Assembly (NCBI GenBank): GCA_017853235.1
Contig: JAFMJX010000006.1
Span: forward strand, 1 to 23,415
Source: Chitinophagaceae bacterium
Lineage (GTDB): Bacteria > Bacteroidota > Bacteroidia > Chitinophagales > Chitinophagaceae
DNA: 23,415 nucleotides
Direction: 5' to 3'
Part shown: piece by piece, positions 9,011 to 16,774 of the stretch
How positions within the stretch are numbered: position 1 is the stretch's first letter
How the letters are laid out: each line of letters begins with the position of its first letter
Notes under the pieces: model-generated
Seen by the model: the letters and a program-made list of their open reading frames with translations, nothing else
Databases searched by the model: none
Told to the model about the DNA's origin: nothing
Made by a program: the position numbers and the translations under genes

Positions 9011-10315
9011 ATGAAATATGTATCTCTTCTTTTGTCTTTTTTTGTGTTATCCATCACACTAACTGCTCAAACAAAAAAGCCTAATATCATTTTTGTGTTA
9101 GCCGATGATTTAGGCATTGATGGAGTGACAAGTTATGGGGCTGATTTATACCAAACACCTGTGATTGACAAATTAGCCAAAGAAGGTATTCGATTTACCA
9201 ATGCCTACACTGCACCACTTTGTGGCCCTTCTCGTGCTATGATTTTAACTGGTCGTTATGCTTTTAGAACTGGTGCAGTAAATCAGGATCAAACTGGTGA
9301 ATTTACGCCTCAAGCAGAAACGATGATGCCTAAAATATTGAAACCTGCTGGATATACTACCTCAATGATTGGCAAATGGGGTCAATTGCCTTTAGGGCCT
9401 GCTGAATTTGGTTTTGATGATTACTTACGTTTTTTTGGAAGTGGCGTATATGTGAGTTCCGATACCAAAAAAGAAAAATATGTTTTAAATGGGAAGGATT
9501 TAGTGTTACAGGATAATGAATATATGCCCGACTTGATGCATCAACATATGGTTGAGTTTTTATCTAATCATAAAAAAGATCCCTTTTATTTATACTATAG
9601 TTTAGTACATGTGCATGGTGAAATAAAACCTACCCCAGATACCAAGCCAGGCACTACCGATTTTAAAGATTTATATACCGACAATATTAGTTACATGGAT
9701 AAGTTGGTAGGTAAATTGTTGCATACATTGGATAGTTTAAAATTACGTGATAATACCATGATTGTATTTTTTGGAGATAATGGAACAGCTGGGCAAGCTG
9801 CTGCTATTGGGACTGTACATGGTAAAAAAATAATAGGTAAAAAAGGAACCATGCAAGAAGGCGGCAGTTTAGTGCCTTTAATTGTGAATTGGCCTGGGGT
9901 TGTAAAAAAAGGGACAGTTTCAAAAAGTTTAATTGATGCCTCCGACTTTATTCCCACGTTTGCTGAAATAGCAGGGGCTCCCTTGCCTACAAATATTAAA
10001 TTAGATGGAACCAGTTTTGCTTATGAATTAAAAGGAGGAAAAGGGGTGCCACGTAATTGGATTTTTACCGAATTAGGAAATGATTGGTATGTAAGAGAAG
10101 CCAATTGGAAATTGAATCGTGCGGGTGATTTATTTGATATGAGTCACGCTCCCTTTGAAGAAAAATTAACCGCTATTGATGAAAAAACAAAACCCATCAA
10201 AGATAGATTGCAGGCGGTATTAGACAGCTTGAATCCTGCTGGTGGTTATTTAGACAGAGGGGATGGTAGCGGTAGACACGCCACCAAAGTGAACAAGAAA
10301 AAGAAAGAAAATTAA
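9011..10315 (+). CDS. S1 family sulfatase, divergent, with altered GKWH motif
   Basis: Exported sulfatase of 434 residues, shorter than its neighbours. Signal peptide 1-19 is followed by Q20. Asp32-Asp33 (LADDLGIDG), formylglycine motif C71-G-P-S-R, Lys122, the HVH pair (His200/His202), GDNG (Asp256, Asn257) and GKKGTMQEGG (Lys277/278) are present. The usual GKWH motif reads GKWGQ, so the second sulfate-contacting residue is Gly124. The protein ends in a basic tail (VNKKKKEN). It follows the PL6 gene after 52 bases and is the last gene of the left operon. Its TAA shares bases with the stop of the convergent regulator. SulfAtlas subfamily and substrate are not assigned. It is most likely an active sulfatase acting late in degradation of the same glycan, but activity should be regarded as less certain than for the others. 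Confidence 0.83.
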   Translation: MKYVSLLLSFFVLSITLTAQTKKPNIIFVLADDLGIDGVTSYGADLYQTPVIDKLAKEGIRFTNAYTAPLCGPSRAMILTGRYAFRTGAVNQDQTGEFTPQAETMMPKILKPAGYTTSMIGKWGQLPLGPAEFGFDDYLRFFGSGVYVSSDTKKEKYVLNGKDLVLQDNEYMPDLMHQHMVEFLSNHKKDPFYLYYSLVHVHGEIKPTPDTKPGTTDFKDLYTDNISYMDKLVGKLLHTLDSLKLRDNTMIVFFGDNGTAGQAAAIGTVHGKKIIGKKGTMQEGGSLVPLIVNWPGVVKKGTVSKSLIDASDFIPTFAEIAGAPLPTNIKLDGTSFAYELKGGKGVPRNWIFTELGNDWYVREANWKLNRAGDLFDMSHAPFEEKLTAIDEKTKPIKDRLQAVLDSLNPAGGYLDRGDGSGRHATKVNKKKKEN

Positions 10316-13170
10316 ATCTCAAACAAAAACTGAAACAAATTGGTTTCTGTTGGGATGTTCAATTTTTTTCTTAATCTATATCTGCTAATTTCTACGCCAC
10401 GCACCGATATACTCATTAATTGTGCAATCTCCTTGGAAGTGAGATTCATTCTTAAATACGCACATAATTTTAATTCATGTGCTTTTAAAGTTGGGTATTT
10501 TTCACTTAGTTTAGTAAGGAAATCGCCGTGCACATTATTAAAATGAATCGAAAATTGCTCCCATTCATCATTCAGCTTTTCTTCTTCGGATAAACTTCGA
10601 AGTAATTTTTTCAAATCCTGCGAATCCATCGATTCTTTCTCGTTTTTATTTAAATGCTGCAGTGTTTCTTTGATCTTTAGGATGAATTCCTTTTTTTGAA
10701 CTAAGTTCATAGCGGATGAAGCCAATTCGGAATTTTTAAATTCAATTTCGGTTTCTAATTTTTCATTCTTTAACTGAATTAATTCTTTTTCTGTTTTTTC
10801 TAACTCAATTTGATGTTTTAGCTCTAATTCTTTTTGTTGTTCCTGATATCTCTTTAAATATTTTTTAGCTTGTAGTTTATACAGTAAATAAAATAAGATG
10901 AACAACAAAAATGCGTAAAAACTAATGGACCAAACATTAAAATACCAGGGGGGTAATACTTCAAAAGAATAACTAGTGACCGGGGATTCATTGTTTAAAT
11001 TATTTCTTGCCTTTACTTCAAATACATAATGACCAGCTGGTAAGTTGGTATAGTCCTTTTCGGTTTTTTTACTCCATTCCGACCAAGTTTTATCAAAGCC
11101 TTTTAATCGGTAGCTGTATTCTAAATTTATTTGTTGCTCAAATAATGGAGAAACATATTCAAAGTGAAAGGAATTTAACTGATATTTTACTTGTGTATTT
11201 TCCATTTTGACTAGGGATTGCTCCTCATTTAAATCACCATGGTAACCACCAAATAAAACACTATCCACATCCCCTTTTATTTTTACATTTCTTATAAATA
11301 TTTTTAATGGGCTAATGTTTTCCTTGTATTTTTCAAAATTAATTTGATAAAATCCTTTTTGACCACCAATAAAGGTATTGTTTTTGTCATAAGAGTAGAT
11401 ATTTTCAAAACCACTTAAAATATTTCCTTTTAACTCAGGTATATAAATAATACTAGGTTTGGAACCGCTTAAATCAATCACACCTAAATTTTTATCTTGT
11501 ACAAACCAAATATTACCAGCGACATCTTCCTTTAAATAACGAACACTTTTATCCCCATAAATATTTTTATAATAGGCAGACATTTCAAAACGATTTGTTG
11601 CTTCATTGTATTCAAATATTCCCTTTTCGGTGGCAATCAAAACTTTGTTTTTTATTTTGTATACATGATTATTAAGTGTGGAAGGAAGCCCATGATTACT
11701 GGTATACAATTGAGTACTAGAGTCCTTTAAATTTATTTTGTACACACCTCGATAAGGGTGAGATACCCAAATATTTTGTTTTGCATCAATTGCTAAAAAA
11801 CGAGCCGATCCTGCAAAGCTTTTAATATTTCCAAGATCTTTAAATTGGCTTCCGTTTTGTTCAAATAACCTAACTTGGTCATATGTTCCTGTTACAGCAA
11901 TGTTTTGTTTCGTTGAATTAATGAGTGATTCAAAAATCCAATAACCACTTTTTTTATCTATTGGGGTTGCCGTTTTATTTTCAATATGATATAAACCATC
12001 TTCCTTTCCCGCGTATAATTGCTCATTCAAAACATCTAATTTCCAGGTTTGCCCTTCAGATATATTTGTCAAATCATTTCTTAAATAACTTAAATCCTTT
12101 TTGTTTTCAAAAGGCAATTCAAAAATACCATTGGAAGAAGCAAAATACATATGATTATCATGCACTGCCATACTATATCCTGATCCATCTCTAAAATTAG
12201 CAGGGTTGATGTTTTTAATCGCGTTATTAAATGGAATAAAAGAAATGCCGTTATTTAAACCCATCCATATGTTTTTTGATTTATCTACATATAAACTTCT
12301 AAGGTTATTATTTTGCAAGCCTTCTTCTTTGGTGAAATTTTCAATCACTTCATTCTTTTCGTTGAATAAATACACTCCATTATTATAAGTCCCTAGGATA
12401 TAATTAAACTCATCCACTTTTATTACACTTGTAAAATGCTGGTTGTTGTTGATGCCTTTTATGGTAAGTGGTTTTATTCCTTCTTCTGTAATTTGGTATA
12501 CTCCATTTTTGGAAGTAGTGATGATGCTACTGCCGGGAGTGTAGTCTGTGATGGAAGTGATATAAAAATTTTCAGGTAAATCTTGTTTCTTAATGAATAC
12601 TTCCCAATTACCATTTTTATAAATCATAATTCCCCTAGCTTCATCATGTGCAATCACCTTATTTTGAAACTTTCCTAAGAAAAACCAAGTGGAACTGGGT
12701 TGGTATACTTTGATCTTTCCTTTGTTGAGTTTAAACAGTCTGGAGATGGATCTAAAAAAGACATCCTCTCCCACATTGACGATATTCCAGATATCTGCAA
12801 ATTTTTGATCTGATTCATCCAATAAGTGCTTAAGTGAATGAAAAACTAATTTACCCCCTGCATCAGGACTTAAATAACCCATTTCATCCTGCCCCCCTAC
12901 ATAAAGCTGATTATTTGCCATTTCAATAGACCATACAATGGTTTTATTTGGAAGAGGATATAACTCCCAATAATTACCATCAAAGCTTAAAACACCTTCA
13001 TTATTAGCAAAATACATTCTTCCTTGCTTGTCTTGTTGTATTTGCCAGTTTTGTGTTCCTGCATTGTATTTTTTCTTCTCATAATTAGTAATTTCTCTTT
13101 GACCAATAAATGGTTGAGACATTAAATGACTTGAAAAAAGCAAAAAAGCTAATATTAGGTAGTTTTTCAT
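10312..13170 (-). CDS. Membrane one-component PUL regulator: propeller repeats, Y_Y_Y domain, TM helix, LuxR-type HTH
   Basis: Predicted inner-membrane sensor-regulator of 952 residues from the ATG at 13168-13170; an upstream ATG at 13180-13182 would add MMYP. The signal segment (MKNYLILAFLLFSS) is followed by a periplasmic two-bladed-propeller-like region (to about 600) with Reg_prop repeats such as NIWMGLNNGISFI, NIWVSHPYRGVY and NIWFVQDKNLGV. A Y_Y_Y domain follows (about 666-739, YRLKGFDKTWSEW), then a TM helix (about 743-766), a cytoplasmic coiled coil (about 768-830) and a C-terminal LuxR/GerE helix-turn-helix (about 892-946; SKEIAQLMSISVRGVEISRY). There is no histidine kinase or receiver domain, so it differs from hybrid two-component PUL sensors and presumably binds DNA while membrane-anchored. 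Being divergent from susC, with repeats in the shared upstream region, suggests it controls the GH16 PUL and perhaps itself. Confidence 0.88.
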   Translation of the reverse strand: MKNYLILAFLLFSSHLMSQPFIGQREITNYEKKKYNAGTQNWQIQQDKQGRMYFANNEGVLSFDGNYWELYPLPNKTIVWSIEMANNQLYVGGQDEMGYLSPDAGGKLVFHSLKHLLDESDQKFADIWNIVNVGEDVFFRSISRLFKLNKGKIKVYQPSSTWFFLGKFQNKVIAHDEARGIMIYKNGNWEVFIKKQDLPENFYITSITDYTPGSSIITTSKNGVYQITEEGIKPLTIKGINNNQHFTSVIKVDEFNYILGTYNNGVYLFNEKNEVIENFTKEEGLQNNNLRSLYVDKSKNIWMGLNNGISFIPFNNAIKNINPANFRDGSGYSMAVHDNHMYFASSNGIFELPFENKKDLSYLRNDLTNISEGQTWKLDVLNEQLYAGKEDGLYHIENKTATPIDKKSGYWIFESLINSTKQNIAVTGTYDQVRLFEQNGSQFKDLGNIKSFAGSARFLAIDAKQNIWVSHPYRGVYKINLKDSSTQLYTSNHGLPSTLNNHVYKIKNKVLIATEKGIFEYNEATNRFEMSAYYKNIYGDKSVRYLKEDVAGNIWFVQDKNLGVIDLSGSKPSIIYIPELKGNILSGFENIYSYDKNNTFIGGQKGFYQINFEKYKENISPLKIFIRNVKIKGDVDSVLFGGYHGDLNEEQSLVKMENTQVKYQLNSFHFEYVSPLFEQQINLEYSYRLKGFDKTWSEWSKKTEKDYTNLPAGHYVFEVKARNNLNNESPVTSYSFEVLPPWYFNVWSISFYAFLLFILFYLLYKLQAKKYLKRYQEQQKELELKHQIELEKTEKELIQLKNEKLETEIEFKNSELASSAMNLVQKKEFILKIKETLQHLNKNEKESMDSQDLKKLLRSLSEEEKLNDEWEQFSIHFNNVHGDFLTKLSEKYPTLKAHELKLCAYLRMNLTSKEIAQLMSISVRGVEISRYRLRKKLNIPTETNLFQFLFEI

Positions 13171-13209
13171 AGGGTACATCATAATGTGTTAAAAATACAT
13201 AATAGTCTA

Positions 13210-13352
13210 GATGTAGTAGTGATGTAGTGATTTAAAGCTTAAATATAGGTTTTTTAATTTAAGTAGTAGTAGTGATGTGGTCAATTTTCTGATTGTAGAG
13301 AAACTGCTTCATAATTTTACTTTACAATAGATCTGCATAAAAACACTACATC
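13210..13352. promoter_or_regulatory. Cluster of GATGTAGT direct and inverted repeats between regulator and susC operon (candidate operators)
   Basis: GATGTAGT occurs at 13210-13217 and 13221-13228, with starts 11 bases apart. GATGTGGT follows at 13274-13281. The inverted form CACTACATC at 13344-13352 matches GATGTAGTG at 13221-13229. A longer 16-base unit, GTAGTAGTGATGT[AG]GT, occurs at 13213-13228 and 13266-13281, 53 bases apart. Spacing near whole helical turns and the divergent-promoter position suggest binding sites for the adjacent LuxR-type regulator. The rest of 13183-13378 holds no gene that I can see. Confidence 0.5.
13293..13319 (+). promoter_or_regulatory. Candidate promoter for the susC operon
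   Basis: TTG at 13293-13295 is followed after 16 bases by TAATTTTA at 13312-13319, which matches the Bacteroidota -7 box TANNTTTG in 7 of 8 positions. It lies between the direct repeats and the inverted repeat and reads towards the small ORF and susC. It is only a consensus match in AT-rich DNA. Confidence 0.3.
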
Positions 13353-13378
13353 TGTTGAACGATTTTAAGCTTAAGCCA

Positions 13379-13624
13379 ATGAAAAATGCTACAAAAATTG
13401 CTTTTTTGACTATCCTAATTTTGGGATTTGCCCAACCCCTCATAAAAGCTAATTTTAGTTTATCCTTCCCCCTTTTTATAGTTTTTGCTTTGGCATTTTA
13501 TGGTTTTTTTACAAAACTCATAAATATTGATAATCAAATAGTTACAAAATTTGATATCAAAACCAACTCAGCCGCATCAAAATATCATTCTATCTTTTTA
13601 AATCATAAAAATTCTATTATTTAA
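13379..13624 (+). CDS. Small hypothetical two-helix membrane protein
   Basis: An 81-codon ORF starts at ATG 13379; a TTG 24 bases upstream would add eight residues. I do not recognise a family. It begins MKNATK and has two hydrophobic stretches, at about 7-23 (AFLTILILGFAQPLI) and 28-46 (FPLFIVFALAFYGFF), then a polar tail of about 30 residues (IDNQIV...NSII). It could be a small inner-membrane protein or a signal peptide plus one helix. It sits between the operator-like repeats and susC, ending 19 bases before the susC ATG, so it would be the first gene of the operon. It could instead be a chance ORF in a long AT-rich 5' leader. If it is not a gene, 13183-13643 is a 461-base gene-free regulatory region. 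Confidence 0.4.
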   Translation: MKNATKIAFLTILILGFAQPLIKANFSLSFPLFIVFALAFYGFFTKLINIDNQIVTKFDIKTNSAASKYHSIFLNHKNSII

Positions 13625-13643
13625 ACCATTAATTAAAGTGTAT

Positions 13644-16600
13644 ATGAAATTAAAACTCAGGTTTTGGATTACTTCTGCCTTCACTTTATGCCTTTTTGTG
13701 GGAGCATTTGCTCAAAACATTCAGGTAGCGGGCAAAGTAACCAATAAGACCAACGGCGAATTGCTTGTCGGCGCTTCAGTAGTAGTGAAAGAAACAAACA
13801 AAACTACTTTGACTGATGCGAAAGGTAACTTTACAGTTTCCATTCCGGCAAAAGGAGCAACTTTAGTAGTTAGTTATGTAGGCATGAACAAAGCAGAGAA
13901 AAAAGTAACTGCTGCGGGAACTGTCAACTTTGAACTAACCGAAGTTGCTGAATCTAATTTAAATGAAGTGATTGTTGTTGGGTATGGTACCCAAAAGATC
14001 ACTAAAGTTTCAGGTGCCATCTCCACGATTAAAAGTGCTGATATTGAAAAAGTGAATGCGGTTCGCACCGAAGAGGCCTTACAAGGTCGTGCTTCAGGGG
14101 TGAGCGTGATTCAAGGTGGTTCTCCTGGTTCTAAGCCTACCGTATTAATTAGAGGTATTCCTTCTTTCACAGGAACCGATCCTACTGTGATTGTAGATGG
14201 AGTTCAACAATCATTGGTGGATTTAAACTCCATCAATCCAAACGACATTGAAACTATCAACGTACTTAAAGATGCGGCAACAACCGCTATTTATGGTGTG
14301 AAAGGGGGAAATGGAGTGATTGTTGTTACTACAAAATCAGGTAAGAAAAATCAAAAAGCCGAATTTAGTTTTAGCAGTAACTCTGGTGTTCAACAAGTCA
14401 TGAACACGATTGGTGTTTTAAATGCAACTGAATATGCTGCTATGTTAAATGAAGGAAGTACTACTGCAGGTGGTGCTCCCATTTTTTCTAACTTATCAGG
14501 TATTGGTGTAGGTACTAATTGGCAAAATCAAATTTTTAAAGATGCTCCTCAACAAACCTATAATTTGACTGCAAAAGGGGGTTCAGATAAAATGTCTTAT
14601 TTATTAAGTGCAGGTTATTTAAACCAAGGTGGTATTGTTGGTGGTAACGATAAATCTAATTTTACAAGATCTAACTTCACAGCTAATTTGAATTTTGATT
14701 TATCTTCTAAATTGAAATTCATTGTAAATACCAGCGCTTTAATATTAGATTCAAAAGGGGTATTAGAGAATTCTTTTAATAGTGTGATTGGTAGTGCATT
14801 AAATTTTGATCCTACTGTTTCTATATTAAACACAAAAAATTCAGCCAGTAAATATGGCTTTAGCAATTTGCTTTTATCTGAAATTTTTAATCCACTTACT
14901 ATTTTAGATAATACCTATAATAAAAACATAGGAACTAAATTGTATGGTAAGTTTGAATTACAATATGATGTTGTTAAAAATGTGAAGTTCACTTCTCGTT
15001 TTGGATATACTAAGTATGATGGTAATGCGAAATCATTTAGCCCGCTTGCTTATTATGGAACATACAACGTAGACAATTCTATGAATGAAGATGGTTCTGC
15101 TGTATTAGGCAAGCATAATAAAATTGCACACGAAAAAGCCAGCAATTTTAATTATACTTTTGAAAACTACTTCAATTATAATTTTAACATTAATACCAAC
15201 CACCATTTTGAAACAGTGGCAGGTATGTCTGCTTCAAAAATTACAGGCAACACAGCTGGTGCCACTCGTCAAGATGTTCCCTTTAACTCATGGGAATTTG
15301 CCGATTTCACAGCAGCTACTGGTACCAACAATGCAAATAATACAGATGCTTTATCTGGCTATTATTATGAGTACTTCCGCCGTAACTTATCCTATTTTAG
15401 TCGTTTAAACTATGACTATAATGATAAGTACATCGCGTCTTTTTCTGCTCGTCGTGATGGTTCTATCGCGTTTGGTAAGGACAATCAATTTGGAAATTTT
15501 TATTCAAGTTCATTGGGCTGGGTAGTGTCTAAAGAAAAATTCTTCACTACTAAATTCATCAACTTCTTAAAAATTAGAGGTAGCTATGGTTCTACTGGTA
15601 ATGAAAATGTAAACCCTCAATATGTAGGCATCATTACTGGAGGTCCTAGTTATGGTCCAACAGCAAACAGTAACGGGTATAGCTTTGGTGAAGTTTTTTA
15701 TCCTGGTTCTACCGTAGGTTCCGCTGCTAACAATGCCTTAAGATGGGAAAAACAAATTCAATCCAATATTGGTTTTGATATGAATTTCTTAAATAGCCAT
15801 TTTGGGTTAACCGCTGATTATTTTGAAAAAACAGTGGACGGTTTATTATTTACACCTTCTGCTTCTTTATACTTAGGTACAGTACCTATTCCTCAAGCAA
15901 ATATTGGTACGACTAAAAGTACAGGTTATGATATGACTTTAACGTATCATAATGCTGCTACTCGTAAAGTAAAAGTAAATACTGCAGTAACTTTTACAAC
16001 TGCTACAAATTTAGTAACAGCTACCAACTCGGATGGTACTGCTAAAATATTAGGTGGTGGCTATTTTAATGGTCAATCACAAACAGTGACTGTATTTGAA
16101 AAAGGATTTACTCCTGGTTATTTTTATGGTTATAAAACTGCTGGTTTATTCCAAAATGCCGCAGATATTGCTGCTGCACCTAAACAAGCAGGTGCGCAAC
16201 CTGGTGATATCAGATTCGTTGATATGAATGGAGATGGTAAAATTGATGCGAATGATAAAACTAAAATTGGGGATCCATTTGCAAAATTCACCATGGGTTG
16301 GAATTTAAATATTGAAGTAGGACATTTTGATTTTACTTCTTTTGTGTATGCTTCTGTAGGAAACGATATTTATCGTGCTTTTGAAAGAAACGCTAACTAC
16401 ACTAACAAGCCTCGTGAAATTTTAGCAAGATGGACAGGTGAAAATACCACCAACGACGCACGTTTCCCAAGATATTCTTTTGTAGATAATAATAATAACG
16501 CGAGAGTATCTGATAGATATGTTGAAGATGGTTCATTTATAAAAATCAAGAATCTACAATTAGGATATTCCTTACCTGCTTCTATGACAAGAAAAGGAAT

Positions 16601-16763
16601 CAACAAAGTACGTTTGTATGTTCAAGTTAAAAATGCATACACACTTACAAAGTACACTGGATTTGATCCAGAAATTCCAGGAGGTATCCTAGAAACTGGT
16701 GTAGATCGCGGTGCTTATCCTCAACCTAGAACCTACGCTGTAGGACTTGATATTAAATTTTAA
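13644..16763 (+). CDS. susC: SusC-like TonB-dependent outer-membrane glycan transporter
   Basis: Outer-membrane beta-barrel of 1039 residues that imports oligosaccharides with TonB energy, in complex with the SusD encoded next. Start chosen at ATG 13644, which begins the signal peptide (MKLKLRFW...GAFA|Q); a GTG two codons upstream is also in frame. An N-terminal CarboxypepD_reg-like domain (about 25-105) is followed by a TonB-box-like NEVIVVGYGTQ and the plug domain with the SusC signature SINPNDIETINVLKDAA and IYGVKGGNGVIVVTTKSG. The rest is barrel, ending in YAVGLDIKF with a terminal aromatic residue. A DMNGDGKIDANDK loop typical of SusC proteins is present. Length is normal for the family. 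The GH16 genes downstream suggest a beta-glucan oligosaccharide cargo; the cargo is inferred, the transporter class is certain. Confidence 0.95.
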   Translation: MKLKLRFWITSAFTLCLFVGAFAQNIQVAGKVTNKTNGELLVGASVVVKETNKTTLTDAKGNFTVSIPAKGATLVVSYVGMNKAEKKVTAAGTVNFELTEVAESNLNEVIVVGYGTQKITKVSGAISTIKSADIEKVNAVRTEEALQGRASGVSVIQGGSPGSKPTVLIRGIPSFTGTDPTVIVDGVQQSLVDLNSINPNDIETINVLKDAATTAIYGVKGGNGVIVVTTKSGKKNQKAEFSFSSNSGVQQVMNTIGVLNATEYAAMLNEGSTTAGGAPIFSNLSGIGVGTNWQNQIFKDAPQQTYNLTAKGGSDKMSYLLSAGYLNQGGIVGGNDKSNFTRSNFTANLNFDLSSKLKFIVNTSALILDSKGVLENSFNSVIGSALNFDPTVSILNTKNSASKYGFSNLLLSEIFNPLTILDNTYNKNIGTKLYGKFELQYDVVKNVKFTSRFGYTKYDGNAKSFSPLAYYGTYNVDNSMNEDGSAVLGKHNKIAHEKASNFNYTFENYFNYNFNINTNHHFETVAGMSASKITGNTAGATRQDVPFNSWEFADFTAATGTNNANNTDALSGYYYEYFRRNLSYFSRLNYDYNDKYIASFSARRDGSIAFGKDNQFGNFYSSSLGWVVSKEKFFTTKFINFLKIRGSYGSTGNENVNPQYVGIITGGPSYGPTANSNGYSFGEVFYPGSTVGSAANNALRWEKQIQSNIGFDMNFLNSHFGLTADYFEKTVDGLLFTPSASLYLGTVPIPQANIGTTKSTGYDMTLTYHNAATRKVKVNTAVTFTTATNLVTATNSDGTAKILGGGYFNGQSQTVTVFEKGFTPGYFYGYKTAGLFQNAADIAAAPKQAGAQPGDIRFVDMNGDGKIDANDKTKIGDPFAKFTMGWNLNIEVGHFDFTSFVYASVGNDIYRAFERNANYTNKPREILARWTGENTTNDARFPRYSFVDNNNNARVSDRYVEDGSFIKIKNLQLGYSLPASMTRKGINKVRLYVQVKNAYTLTKYTGFDPEIPGGILETGVDRGAYPQPRTYAVGLDIKF

Positions 16764-16774
16764 ATCTTCATAAA

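Noticed and set aside
10340..12388. Several plus-strand ORFs of 60-89 codons opposite the regulator
   Set aside because: They lie wholly inside the regulator on the other strand, have no domain or export signal pattern consistent with a gene, and follow from its codon pattern.
16200..16290. Dockerin or EF-hand-like DMNGDGKIDANDK segment in SusC
   Set aside because: This calcium-loop-like motif is a normal barrel-loop feature of SusC proteins, not evidence for a dockerin or cellulosome.
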